Source: a virus. From it: 27,845 nucleotides of DNA. Below the pieces are notes generated by a model, which saw only the letters and a program-made list of their open reading frames with translations, was not told the origin of the DNA and made no database searches. The translations under genes were made by a program, and so were the position numbers. Positions 12,291 to 20,496 of this stretch are shown here, piece after piece; position 1 is the stretch's first letter, and every line of letters begins with the position of its first letter. The stretch covers positions 1 through 27,845 of the IMG/VR virus record IMGVR_UViG_3300021976_000062. The stretch is one strand, 5' to 3'.

Positions 12291-12479
12291 ATGGTTCCTC
12301 GGTACCGTGGGCACTGCCCGACGTGCAGGTGGTCATCTCGGGACTACTCCCGGTACGGCACGGCGGAGGACGCAGCAGCGGACCACGCCGAGAAGAGGAA
12401 TAACATCACCTGGGTGATCGACCACTACGGACTCAGGGTCACGGGGTCCACGGTCAGGCCGGGCGAAGCCCGGCTGTAG
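12291..12479 (+). CDS. Small CxxC protein
   Basis: Encodes 62 residues (MVPRYRGHCPTCRWSSRDYS...). H8-C9-P-T-C12-R-W plus a downstream histidine (AADHAEKRN) gives a possible single zinc site, of the kind seen in short actinophage proteins. It is the last gene of the rightward operon and ends ten bases before the strong terminator hairpin. Function unknown. Confidence 0.6.
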   Translation: MVPRYRGHCPTCRWSSRDYSRYGTAEDAAADHAEKRNNITWVIDHYGLRVTGSTVRPGEARL

Positions 12480-12488
12480 ACGCAAAGA

Positions 12489-12527
12489 GAGCCCCGCCCG
12501 AAAGCCTTGACGGCTCGGGCGGGGCTC
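12489..12527. terminator. Strong bidirectional terminator
   Basis: GAGCCCCGCCCGA (12489-12501) and TCGGGCGGGGCTC (12515-12527) form a perfect 13-bp stem; the 13-base interior adds GCC/GGC. It stands between the ends of the convergent rightward (integrase) and leftward (lysis) operons, just where both transcripts should stop. No long T tract is visible. Confidence 0.75.
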
Positions 12528-12540
12528 AGTATGTTGCGGG

Positions 12541-12684
12541 TGAGGCGGAGGCACATCTTCAACGGGCCATACGCCTAGTAGGCCCCGGCGCGGAGACCTC
12601 CATTTGCGTGGCATGGTCCGTGCCGGGGTTCCTGCTGTGTGGATGATCGTACACTTGTATGAATGTGGACGATCTATCACATGG
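12541..12684. other. Gene-free convergent gap; candidate attachment-site region
   Basis: The 144 bases hold no supported gene. They contain a direct repeat TGTGGAYGATC (12638-12648 and 12664-12674) flanking GTACACTTGTATGAA. There is also a weak hairpin CCCCGGC/GCCGGGG (12583-12589, 12622-12628) with a 32-base loop beginning GCGGAGACC, reminiscent of the 9101-9524 units. Lying between integrase operon and lysis genes, this is a reasonable place for attP, with the direct repeats as possible integrase sites. Nothing in the sequence proves it. Confidence 0.25.
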
Positions 12685-12858
12685 CTACTCGACTTCGCCA
12701 AGCTCGATGTTGGGAACGGCGGCCGTGGCGACCGCAGTGGCGCCAACGGCGAGCAGCGTGACCCAGAGGGGAAGCTCGGCGGCGGCGACCAGCGCCGTGG
12801 CGGTGACGCCTACGAGCGAGGCGATGGCCTTGAGGTAGCGCAGGGCCTGAATGAACAT
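12685..12858 (-). CDS. Small two-helix membrane protein, holin-like
   Basis: Encodes 57 residues: MFIQALRYLKAIASLVGVTA followed by TALVAAAELPLWVTLLAVGATAV and a short acidic tail ending GEVE. Two hydrophobic helices joined by a short turn fit small class II/III-like holins. The ATG at 12858 shares a base with the TGA of the endolysin gene (TGATG), and it is the last gene of the leftward virion/lysis operon. Holin function is inferred from topology and location. Confidence 0.6.
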   Translation of the reverse strand: MFIQALRYLKAIASLVGVTATALVAAAELPLWVTLLAVGATAVATAAVPNIELGEVE

Positions 12859-13763
12859 CAGTTCTCTTCCTTCGCAGCACGGTCGGTGGCCTGTGCCACC
12901 TTCGGGACCAGGGTGTTGTACAGGGACTGGAGGGCCACGCCGATGCTCGGGCCAAGACGCCCGAGGCGCTGACCGTGAACGGCGGCGGCGCTAGCCGCCG
13001 GCACTGCCCGAGTCTCGTCCACGACGAGCTGGGCCACCGACTTCACCTGAGTCTGGACATAGACGATGTCCTCGGCGTTGGCCTTGTTCTGCTTCTCGAT
13101 GTAGGCGAGGCGCCCCATGATGTCTTCGTACTGTCCCACTGTGAACAACTCTCCCGTGTCAGGAAGGCCGGGGTCTCCAGCCAGGATTTGCTTGGCCCGG
13201 TCACGGACCTGGGGCATCTGCGAGATCTTCTCTCGACCGGGGCACGACTTGGCGTAGGCCGAAGACCACAGTTCGCCACCGTCGACCCGGTAGGGGTCGA
13301 CACCCTGGCGGTGCCAGCCCAGGCCAACGGAACTCCTCTTCGAGTTCGGCATCAGGATCAGCGGCACGCTCTTCTGCTTGGCGACCCATGCATCGATCCT
13401 GGCCAGGGACTCAACCTGCGCTGCGGTCCAAGGCTCCGTCTCGACGCCCCTTACGCCACCCTGAGTCTCAATAGAGACCAGCGAAGAGTTCCCGGCGCCA
13501 TTGGCCGGCGCCTGGTAGAAGATGCTGACGTACTGCTCGATCGTTCCGTCCTTGCGAACGTAGAAGTGCGAGCAGACCTTGGCGCCTGAGAAGTACCCGT
13601 AGAGCGAGGAGCCCTCGCTCACTGCCACGTGGTGGCAGACGCCACGCACAGAGCGCAGTGGCGTCTTGAACTTCTTGATCTCCTTCTTGACGGCTCCCGG
13701 CATCCAGCCACTCGCGGCTCTAGCCTGGACTTGAGCCCGCGCCAATCTTAGGCGCTTAAGCAT
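12858..13763 (-). CDS. N-acetylmuramoyl-L-alanine amidase endolysin
   Basis: Encodes 301 residues. An Amidase_2/PGRP catalytic domain spans about 36-180: zinc-ligand candidates are H44/H45 in GVCHHVAVSEGS, H151 in GLGWHRQGVDPYR and C174 in SCPGREKI, with the beta core SHFYVRKDGTIEQYVS between. It would cleave the amide bond between MurNAc and the stem peptide for host lysis. The C-terminal 100 residues are helical with coiled-coil character (YEDIMGRLAYIEKQNKANAE), not a familiar cell-wall-binding repeat; they may multimerise or bind wall. It lies between two small membrane proteins and overlaps both by ATGA/TGATG. Confidence 0.8.
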   Translation of the reverse strand: MLKRLRLARAQVQARAASGWMPGAVKKEIKKFKTPLRSVRGVCHHVAVSEGSSLYGYFSGAKVCSHFYVRKDGTIEQYVSIFYQAPANGAGNSSLVSIETQGGVRGVETEPWTAAQVESLARIDAWVAKQKSVPLILMPNSKRSSVGLGWHRQGVDPYRVDGGELWSSAYAKSCPGREKISQMPQVRDRAKQILAGDPGLPDTGELFTVGQYEDIMGRLAYIEKQNKANAEDIVYVQTQVKSVAQLVVDETRAVPAASAAAVHGQRLGRLGPSIGVALQSLYNTLVPKVAQATDRAAKEEN

Positions 13764-13990
13764 CAGATAACTCCAGTTCCCAGCACGTTGCCAATGACGC
13801 CGCCTAACACGGCGGCGGCACCAGTTGCGTAGTAGATGGTCTTTTCGAGCTTGCGAATCCTGGACTCATGATCGGTCGACTCTTTGGCGAGCGAATCAAT
13901 CTTGGTCTCGATGTTCACCAGCTTGCCGTCTATCCCTTCGAGCTTTACCAGGATCTGAGTTTCAAGCGGCAGGCTTTCCTTCTCCACCAT
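13763..13990 (-). CDS. XhlA-like coiled-coil membrane protein (lysis-associated)
   Basis: Encodes 75 residues. A heptad-rich coiled coil (VKLEGIDGKLVNIETKIDSL... ESRIRKLEKTI) is followed by one C-terminal membrane helix (YYATGAAAVLGGVIGNVLGT). This is the layout of hemolysin XhlA-type proteins that assist holin/endolysin release in Gram-positive phages. It starts directly after the preceding tail-protein stop and overlaps the amidase start by ATGA. Confidence 0.65.
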   Translation of the reverse strand: MVEKESLPLETQILVKLEGIDGKLVNIETKIDSLAKESTDHESRIRKLEKTIYYATGAAAVLGGVIGNVLGTGVI

Positions 13991-15868
13991 TCAGTCAACC
14001 GTCCGGATCGTTAATAACGCATGTCCGCCGAAGCCAGACTGATCTCGGTCGGGGCTTGAGGTGTTGACGAAGTGCAATTGCTCGATGACGACAGTCCGCG
14101 CCTCACCAGTGCGCAGGTCCTGGAAGACGACAGGAACTCCGGAATCCTCTACGGCCTCAAGGTCGAGAAGGCGGGCATAGGCGAAGCCGGGACCGCCATG
14201 CCCAGCGCCCCAGCGATTGTCTTCGCGGTCATAGCACTTAAGCGGAATGGCGAAGAGTCTCTGCCTCTTGTTGGGCGCAGGAAGCGCCCTCACCTGATAG
14301 CCATCGAACTTCGGGCCGGCCGTTAAGGTTGAGCTATCGCGGTGCAGGGTGAACTTTAATGACATCCGACCCCATGGAACGTTCGCGCCCGAGAGAGTGA
14401 GGGCGACCTCCTTGTCACCATCCCAGTTGGACAGAGAGGCGATCTCGGAATAGCTGGCGTCGGGCTTTATCGATGCGGCAAGGCTGACGGCACCATCAGT
14501 AACGTCTCCCGTGATCATCACCGAGGAGAAGTGCTTGGGCTCAAGGGTTCCGAAGCGAATGAAGCCCGTGCTGATATAGCCCGAGTCTACGAGATCGTCG
14601 GACTGCATGGTGCAGCCGACGTCATTCACCGCTACCGTTAGCAGGCCTTCTACGAAACCGATAGCAGTTACATCGCCACCATTGGGAACCTCAGCATCGT
14701 TGGCCCAGGCGAACAATAGTTCGTCAGGGCTTGTGGCAATGCCGAGGGCCACCCTTCGGGTGAGCCCTTCTCCGAGCCCCACCCAGGCGTAATCACCACG
14801 AGCGGAGACGGAGACGCCGGCCTGGTCATCCCAGATGAGGGGACCGAGCTGAGCCTGGCCACCATCAGTGATTGCCACCCTGAAGCCCAGGTTCGTGCAG
14901 ATGAGCAGGAAGTCCAGATAGGACTGCATCGCAGTCACGTACTCACCAGAAGGCAGCTTGACGGCTACCGAGGGGGTCGTGAACTCAGGCCCGGACTCAG
15001 CGTCCTCGATGGTGGTCGAGTAGATGGCGCTATAGGCGCCCTGCCGGCCAGACATCCAGACGGCGGAGCCGGTCTCCACGATCGAGGACCAGGACCAGGA
15101 GGTGGTCGGGTGCTCGAAGAAGATGTCTCCGGTGACCGGGGTCTCGTCAATGGCACCGCCAGCCAGAGTGAGCTGGTAGATCTGGTTGCCCTGAACGGCG
15201 AAGATCCGGTCCTTCGCCCAGTAGGGCCAGAGGGCGGCGGAGGCGCCAGTCACCAGGGCAGCAGCGACGCCGGTGGAGGTCATGGTGCCGATGCCAGTCG
15301 TATGACCGATCAGCCAGCCATGGCCGGGAACGCGGGCGATGCCCTTCGGCGTGGTGCCCGTGGGCGTGGCCGAGGTGGCGGACCCGTCGTCCTCGACGAC
15401 ATAGAAGCTGGCGCCAGTGCGGTAGAGGCCAGCGGCCTCTCCGATGCCCACGAACTCAAGGTCCGAGCCACCGGCCTGCACAAGCTCCTGCTCATGCAGG
15501 AGCTGCACCTCAGGGAAGTCGAAGACGTTGACGCCGCGGCTGTCGTGGAAGCGGGTCTCCGAACCTTCACCTTCGAGGGGCTCGTAGTACGTGATGCCGT
15601 CGCCACCGGAGAAGTCGTTCTGACTGCGAAGCCACCACTGACCGAGACTCTGCTCACCGGCAAGGCGGTTGCTGTCGAACTGGTCCTTGCGCACCTGAGC
15701 GGAAGACCGCTCGTACGGGTGCTCTTCGTTGATGTAGACGTTGAAAGGCAGATCACCGAGAGCCACATCGAATGCGTCTCGCTCCACCTGGAAGATGGCA
15801 GAGTGGGCGTTCGTGCGCCCACCAAGGCGAAACGGTAGGCCCTCGGTGATGTCAGGTGCAGCACTCAT
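13991..15868 (-). CDS. Large minor tail/appendage protein
   Basis: Encodes 625 residues, beta-rich throughout, without low-complexity or membrane segments. Repeated short strands with Trp/Gly turns (GIARVPGHGWLIGHTTGIGT; KDRIFAVQGNQIYQLTLAGG; VTAIGFVEGLLTVAVNDVGC) suggest a beta-propeller or similar tail-tube/adsorption structure. It is the last virion gene before lysis and is coupled by ATGA to the preceding fibre-like gene, which suggests a distal tail or adsorption component. Specific family not recognised; assigned from context and composition. Confidence 0.65.
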   Translation of the reverse strand: MSAAPDITEGLPFRLGGRTNAHSAIFQVERDAFDVALGDLPFNVYINEEHPYERSSAQVRKDQFDSNRLAGEQSLGQWWLRSQNDFSGGDGITYYEPLEGEGSETRFHDSRGVNVFDFPEVQLLHEQELVQAGGSDLEFVGIGEAAGLYRTGASFYVVEDDGSATSATPTGTTPKGIARVPGHGWLIGHTTGIGTMTSTGVAAALVTGASAALWPYWAKDRIFAVQGNQIYQLTLAGGAIDETPVTGDIFFEHPTTSWSWSSIVETGSAVWMSGRQGAYSAIYSTTIEDAESGPEFTTPSVAVKLPSGEYVTAMQSYLDFLLICTNLGFRVAITDGGQAQLGPLIWDDQAGVSVSARGDYAWVGLGEGLTRRVALGIATSPDELLFAWANDAEVPNGGDVTAIGFVEGLLTVAVNDVGCTMQSDDLVDSGYISTGFIRFGTLEPKHFSSVMITGDVTDGAVSLAASIKPDASYSEIASLSNWDGDKEVALTLSGANVPWGRMSLKFTLHRDSSTLTAGPKFDGYQVRALPAPNKRQRLFAIPLKCYDREDNRWGAGHGGPGFAYARLLDLEAVEDSGVPVVFQDLRTGEARTVVIEQLHFVNTSSPDRDQSGFGGHALLTIRTVD

Positions 15869-16932
15869 GTGGCCGGCCCGAGGTACTCGATGAGGACCCG
15901 CGTGTTCTCAAGTCCACCGCGCAGAACCCAGTTACCGACGTTGTGGTTGACGAAGAGTCCGATACCGCGCCCGCTGTTAACCACGGCAGTGGCGGACAGG
16001 TGGACCCAGAAGTCGCCGGGCTCGCGGGACTTGTCCATCCTCCCGAGCAGGGTCCCGGCGGAACCGCCGTCAAGGGGGATGTTGTAGACCCTCATGTTGA
16101 CCTCTGCACCGACCACCTCCGTCCCCGCCCACCCCGTGGTGTAGGTAACGCGGTAAAGGCCGGTCTTTGGTACCGCCCTGCGGGAGGTGTGTCCATCGCT
16201 CGCCCACGTGCCACGAGACGCGATGGTCGTCCAGGAGTTCCGGGCAAGGGTTCCGCCAGGAACATCGGTTTCCACTCCCTCCATGAGGAGGAAGTACCGG
16301 TCGCTTACGTCCGCATGTTCAACGGTGATGGTGTTGCTGGAAGTGTTGATCGTCTTGTTGGTCAGCGCCTGCGACTGCGTAGTGCCAACCATGACGCCGC
16401 TCGTCACGCCGTGCGCACTGGTGTCCGCCGCGTGAGCGGCGAGATCATCGCCGACACCGTCAAGCTCGGAGTTGATCGACGCCAGGTTCGTCGCCAGGTT
16501 GGTGACAGACGCCTGAGGAATGGCGGAGAAGGTATTGCTCGCACCGGACATCGTCTTGCCGGTCAGGGTCTGGGTCTTGGAGGTGCCGACAACGGCACCC
16601 TCACCACCAGAGAGACCGTGCACGCCAGTGCTGGCGTCGATGTGTTCCTGAGGCTCACGGAAGTCACGAGCAGTGCCCATGTGCCGAACCTTCGCGCCGG
16701 CCCCATGGGACAGGCCCACGGTGCCATCGACGGCACGGGTGATGGTCCAGTTGTCACCGCTGACGCCGGTGACATCTACGATCTCTTCGGAGGCGGTGTC
16801 CGGATCCAGGACAATGGTGAACGGCGTATTGGCCGGGTACCCCGTGGCGTCCTCAACGGTGATAGCCGTGTCACTGCCATTGATGCCGCTGGAGAGTGTC
16901 GCCTCGGAGGCGATGGAGCTGTAGAAGCGCAC
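15865..16932 (-). CDS. Tail fibre / receptor-binding protein candidate
   Basis: Encodes 355 residues. The N-terminal beta domain (TAITVEDATGYPANTPFTIV... WTITRAVDGT) is of the kind that attaches fibres to the virion. Two collagen-free repeat segments follow (GTSKTQTLTGKTM and GTTQSQALTNKTI), each preceded by HG(L/V)(S/T)-type sequence typical of phage fibre shafts. The C-terminal 130 residues look like a trimeric jelly-roll head (TGLYRVTYTTGWAGTEVVGA... FVNHNVGNWVLRGGLENTRV). Host receptor binding is inferred. Confidence 0.7.
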   Translation of the reverse strand: MRFYSSIASEATLSSGINGSDTAITVEDATGYPANTPFTIVLDPDTASEEIVDVTGVSGDNWTITRAVDGTVGLSHGAGAKVRHMGTARDFREPQEHIDASTGVHGLSGGEGAVVGTSKTQTLTGKTMSGASNTFSAIPQASVTNLATNLASINSELDGVGDDLAAHAADTSAHGVTSGVMVGTTQSQALTNKTINTSSNTITVEHADVSDRYFLLMEGVETDVPGGTLARNSWTTIASRGTWASDGHTSRRAVPKTGLYRVTYTTGWAGTEVVGAEVNMRVYNIPLDGGSAGTLLGRMDKSREPGDFWVHLSATAVVNSGRGIGLFVNHNVGNWVLRGGLENTRVLIEYLGPAT

Positions 16933-16935
16933 TTC

Positions 16936-17859
16936 TTACCTTCCGAAGGACAGGCGAATGGGGTTCTCCGCCTGGAGGCGGGTGCGTTCCTGCTCCAGAA
17001 ACTGGACATGCAGGGCGTAGTACTGCTGGGCGACTTCGACCGCATTCAGCGGTCGAACGCGGGAAAGCTCATTGGCACCAGGCGAGGCCACACCAAGCTG
17101 TCCGAGAGTGAGGGAGGCTGCCATTCTGTGCAGAGCGCCGTACATGATGGCCGGCCATGCGGAGACAGCTAGGCCCGAATCCTCGAAGGCCTGCTCCACG
17201 TCAATGGCAGAGGGCCGCTTCATGTAGCGCACCCTCACGGTGCGCCCCGGTGTCAGGCTGTCGCCCAGGTCGATCGAGCGGCCAGTCGGGAAGTCCGCGC
17301 TGGCGGCGTTGCGGTTGAACCTGTAGTGGTCGATCGTCACCCAGGAGTCCTGGGGACCCACCGGGTCCCACTCGACAGCCAGGACATCCACGGCGTCCGC
17401 GGGAAGCGGGAACGTGAAGACCGTGGGCTGGAAGGCGAAGGTGGTCTCACCCACGCCGTAGAGCTGCGGCCAGATGTTCTCGATGACATCGTTGATCGCC
17501 TGGAGGATCGCGTGCCGGGGGAAGCGCGGGCCGAAGGTGACCAGGGCGCCCCCTTCGTGCGTGGCTGCACTGGAGGAACCCCAGCCTCGACCGGTCGGCA
17601 GCACCGTGCACAGACCGTTGGAGGACCCAGCCACGTAGACCAGCTCGTAGTCGATCTCGACTACGCCCCTGGAGACCTGCCCAGGCTCAGCGATGTTGAA
17701 CTCGGACGCGGCCTCGTCGAGAGACTCGCTCAGTGACGTGACCTGGCCGACGTTCGTGGTGTAGCCAGAGAGGTGACCGAAGGTCTCCTCAACGAGTTCC
17801 CTCGTGGCATACCGCGAAGACGAGGACGAGCCGCCACCCCCTGGGATCAGGACGGGCAC
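16936..17859 (-). CDS. Head-tail connector/adaptor-like structural protein
   Basis: Encodes 307 residues. After a flexible Gly/Ser N-terminus (GGGGSSSSSRYATRELVEET), the protein mixes helical bundles (HAILQAINDVIENIWPQLYG) with beta sandwiches (VDVLAVEWDPVGPQDSWVTI) and ends in helices (AVEVAQQYYALHVQFLEQER). That general organisation is seen in gp4/gp11-type tail adaptors of short-tailed phages. No sequence signature clinches it; it could instead be a proximal fibre component. It begins nine bases after the repeat protein gene upstream. Confidence 0.5.
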   Translation of the reverse strand: MPVLIPGGGGSSSSSRYATRELVEETFGHLSGYTTNVGQVTSLSESLDEAASEFNIAEPGQVSRGVVEIDYELVYVAGSSNGLCTVLPTGRGWGSSSAATHEGGALVTFGPRFPRHAILQAINDVIENIWPQLYGVGETTFAFQPTVFTFPLPADAVDVLAVEWDPVGPQDSWVTIDHYRFNRNAASADFPTGRSIDLGDSLTPGRTVRVRYMKRPSAIDVEQAFEDSGLAVSAWPAIMYGALHRMAASLTLGQLGVASPGANELSRVRPLNAVEVAQQYYALHVQFLEQERTRLQAENPIRLSFGR

Positions 17860-17868
17860 AGTTTCTCC

Positions 17869-18216
17869 TTAGTCAAAGATCCACTCGGCGCCGTTCCAGA
17901 CGACGGTGCGGAACCAGTTCCGGGTGTAGGTAGAGCCGGTCCTGGTGGCGAGCCTCAGTGGGCTGTCATCGCCGTTGGCGGGGACGAGCGTCGCGTTGGC
18001 GACGCCGCGAGCAGACGGGAAGACGACCGCATCGGGCGGGGGGTCGAACAGGGTGACGTTCCGTGTCCCTCGTGCAGACGGGACGATCGGGATCGGGCCA
18101 CTGGGCTCGAAGAGCGTGACGTTCGCAGTGCCACGCTCGGAGGGCATGACCGGCGGAATCCCGCCACCCTCGAACAGCGTGACGTTGGCCGTACCCCGCT
18201 CGCTGGGGAGCGCCAT
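17869..18216 (-). CDS. Virion-region protein with four 21-residue tandem repeats
   Basis: Encodes 115 residues. PSERGTANVTLFE recurs as PSERGTANVTLFE, PSARGTRNVTLFD and PSARGVANATLVP at a period of about 21 residues, with variable Pro/Gly linkers. A C-terminal WNGAEWIFD-type segment (TGSTYTRNWFRTVVWNGAEW) resembles the small beta tail found at the end of many actinophage fibre-associated proteins. It is probably a decoration or fibre-associated protein; the number of repeats may vary between relatives. Confidence 0.6.
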   Translation of the reverse strand: MALPSERGTANVTLFEGGGIPPVMPSERGTANVTLFEPSGPIPIVPSARGTRNVTLFDPPPDAVVFPSARGVANATLVPANGDDSPLRLATRTGSTYTRNWFRTVVWNGAEWIFD

Positions 18217-18226
18217 TGGGTGCTCC

Positions 18227-19126
18227 TTATGCGGGCGGGATGGCGGTAATCGCTACCGTGTACTCGCCTGACGTCAGGCCGACGAAGACGTGAGGACTGG
18301 TGGCGGTGGCGTCGTCGACAGCGAAGCCTTCCGTGGCGTCGTGCCCGTCAGCGATCTCAGCCACGTAGGTGTCAGCACCGTCAACAGCGGGCCACGTCAC
18401 GGTGATGGAGCCGTCCGTCCCACCCTCAGTGGTGGGGTTCGACTGGGCGCTGACCGTGACGACCGGGGTGTCGAGGATCTCGATGGCGGCAGGCGCCACC
18501 CAGAAGGCGATGCGCGACTCGCCCGCAGATCCGCCGAGGCCCGTGCCGTCCACGAAGAACGACGTGAAGGCGATTGACGGGGTGGTTGTCGCGTCCCACG
18601 CCTCGGCGGCGTGCGTTGCAAGTCCAGCCCCATCATTGACGCCGCCAGCGAAGTACGCCTGGTAGTCGCGAGTGAAGCCGCCTGGCGTGTCAACGTAGGG
18701 GTTCGGGGACAGGCCGGGGGTGCCGGGGATGCCAAGGCCCTGAACGTAGAAGACCGTGGGGGTGCCGGTCAGGCCCGAGAGCGTCGGTCCAGGGTTGGAC
18801 GCCTCGTCCTGGTCGGCAGATCCGCCCCAGGCGGAACCTGGCAGGAACTCGTAGACGACGCCTTGGAGGGTCCAGTTCGAGTGGGAGAGCGTGATGGCCG
18901 CGCTGGCCTCGTCACCAGCGGCGATCTTCGTGTAGACCGAGGACCCGGAGTTCGTGCCGGCGGTGGCCCTGTGGGTCCACCCGGACGGAGTGCTTGCGGG
19001 CGGGGAGGGGGACGAAATGATGAGTACGAGCAGGGCACTGGCGGCCGGCGTGTCGAATGCGACGGTGTGCCCGGTCGTGCCATTCCGATCGCTCGACACC
19101 TCGGAGCGGTTGATCCAGGTTGCCAT
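18227..19126 (-). CDS. Appendage protein with fibronectin type III-like C-terminus
   Basis: Encodes 299 residues. The N-terminal 200 residues are Ser/Thr/Gly-rich beta sequence with the layout of virion-surface lectin-like proteins (AVTLSHSNWTL-type strands, WTHRATAGTNSGSSVYTKIA). Residues about 215-299 (LDTPVVTVSAQSNPTTEGGT, then GSITVTWPAVDGADTYVAEI and GLTSGEYTVAITAIPPA) form a fibronectin III-like domain. Such domains in phage tail and capsid proteins are thought to give weak adhesion to cells or matrix. Confidence 0.65.
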   Translation of the reverse strand: MATWINRSEVSSDRNGTTGHTVAFDTPAASALLVLIISSPSPPASTPSGWTHRATAGTNSGSSVYTKIAAGDEASAAITLSHSNWTLQGVVYEFLPGSAWGGSADQDEASNPGPTLSGLTGTPTVFYVQGLGIPGTPGLSPNPYVDTPGGFTRDYQAYFAGGVNDGAGLATHAAEAWDATTTPSIAFTSFFVDGTGLGGSAGESRIAFWVAPAAIEILDTPVVTVSAQSNPTTEGGTDGSITVTWPAVDGADTYVAEIADGHDATEGFAVDDATATSPHVFVGLTSGEYTVAITAIPPA

Positions 19127-19136
19127 TGACTATTCC

Positions 19137-20012
19137 TTAAGCCGGGTCTACCGGAGTGCCGTCGTCGTACAGGTTGTTTTCCCAGACATTCCCAGGGCGG
19201 TCGAAAGGCCAGGAAGTGACAGGACCAAGGCCGCCACAAACGCCAGAAGGACCACGCTCGAATGTGTTGTTACGGAACACGATGTTCGTGCCGTTCAGCG
19301 GGTGATCGTTGAAGTCCTTGCCGGGGTTCCAGCCGAGAGAGCAGCCATAAGCGCCATAAGTCCAGCGAATGAGGCAGTTCTCAATGGTGACGTTGTGGAC
19401 TGGAGCGAAGTCCGCGAAAAGGGAAAGGTTCGTGCTCACGCCACCACCGAACCCGTTATCGGGTATCGGTGCCCAGAAGGTGGAATGGCGGATGGTGAGG
19501 TTTCCGCCGCCACCGTGGAATAGCGGGTTGATGTGGTCAGCGGAGCCTGACGGAAGGAAGGGTGTGTGGATGTAGCAGTCTTCCATTGTTAGGTTCGCGC
19601 CGACGTTCACGCAGTTGTTGCCATTGGAGATGTTGCAACGACGTAGCGTGAGGTCACCGAAGCCGACACCGACAAAGCCACCACCGGCATCAACCGTGCA
19701 ATTCTCTAGAGTCAGAGAGCGGTCCGGGCCGTCACAGTCAATGCGCCTATTGAAGTACGAGCGCGTGGCAGTGAAATGCCCACCCTCGTCAATTCGGACG
19801 TATTCATTGGCCATGTTCTCGGCAAGGAAGTCCGTGCGGTCGAACTCGACCTCGGTCTCGAAAGAGCCGAAGCCGAGGAACGGAGTTCGCGGCACGTCAC
19901 CGAACTGCGCTATCCCGGTGTTGTTCTCGTTCGGGAAGTCAGTGAGGGGCGGGGGTTGCCCGCCCGCAAGGAACCAGCGGTCCGTGATCCACTCTGCGAT
20001 CTGGGCTGGCAT
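19137..20012 (-). CDS. Parallel beta-helix tailspike-like protein
   Basis: Encodes 291 residues. Successive coils such as RSLTLENCTVDAGGGFVGVG, DLTLRRCNISNGNNCVNVGA, NLTMEDCYIHTP, GNLTIRHSTFWAP, NVTIENCLIRW and NIVFRNNTFERG repeat the (N/D)-L-T-L-x-x-C/S pattern of right-handed parallel beta-helices (pectate-lyase fold). It is probably a tailspike or spike-like adhesin, perhaps cleaving or binding surface glycan. Catalytic acids cannot be identified by eye. The many helix-stacked Asn and Cys residues are typical. Confidence 0.7.
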   Translation of the reverse strand: MPAQIAEWITDRWFLAGGQPPPLTDFPNENNTGIAQFGDVPRTPFLGFGSFETEVEFDRTDFLAENMANEYVRIDEGGHFTATRSYFNRRIDCDGPDRSLTLENCTVDAGGGFVGVGFGDLTLRRCNISNGNNCVNVGANLTMEDCYIHTPFLPSGSADHINPLFHGGGGNLTIRHSTFWAPIPDNGFGGGVSTNLSLFADFAPVHNVTIENCLIRWTYGAYGCSLGWNPGKDFNDHPLNGTNIVFRNNTFERGPSGVCGGLGPVTSWPFDRPGNVWENNLYDDGTPVDPA

Positions 20013-20015
20013 CGA

Positions 20016-20486
20016 CTACTCCACAATGACGATGGCGAAGTCGTTGTCATCGACGCCATCCTCGACGGTGGGCAGGGACTCGAAGTTGGGGTAGCGACCC
20101 CAGAACCGGCCGACTCCGCCGGCCGTCTCGCCGGGGATGACGGCGATGCCGTCCACCGCCTCTTCAACTGCAGCTACGTCTTCGTCAAGGTCCGTGGCCA
20201 TTAGGAGCGTTCGAGCGCCGCCTTCGGCTGCGCCCAGCCAGATCTGAGTGTCACCAGTGCGAGCTTGGAACCTGGGAATGTTTCCCGACGCGTCGGTGAT
20301 GAGTTCGTCGATCCCGACCAGGGACTCGTTCAGAAGATCCGTAATGCGGACACCGTCTTCGGCGGTGGTCCACGCCCAGAGCCTGGCGTCGGGCCTCGCA
20401 ACAACGGTGAGATTCGAGCCCGACAGCGAGGCGGCATAGTCGTTGGCGGAACCACCGAACCAGTGGCGCCTCGTAGTGCTGCTCAT
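20016..20486 (-). CDS. Minor tail/spike base-like protein
   Basis: Encodes 156 residues. The segment LTVVARPDARLWAWTTAEDG... ITDLLNE... ITDASGNIPRFQARTGDTQI resembles the compact beta domain that begins many actinophage fibre proteins (insertion of 'G.IP.F' after a T-D-x-x-G turn). The C-terminus is acidic (DLDEDVAAVEEAVDGIAVIP). It precedes the beta-helix protein by three bases and may form its base. Confidence 0.55.
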   Translation of the reverse strand: MSSTTRRHWFGGSANDYAASLSGSNLTVVARPDARLWAWTTAEDGVRITDLLNESLVGIDELITDASGNIPRFQARTGDTQIWLGAAEGGARTLLMATDLDEDVAAVEEAVDGIAVIPGETAGGVGRFWGRYPNFESLPTVEDGVDDNDFAIVIVE

Positions 20487-20496
20487 TCAGTGGTCC

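Noticed and set aside
15856-17172. 438-codon plus-strand frame
   Set aside because: It is antisense to the fibre and connector genes, whose products look like real beta/helical virion proteins with coupled starts. High GC opens long shadow frames.
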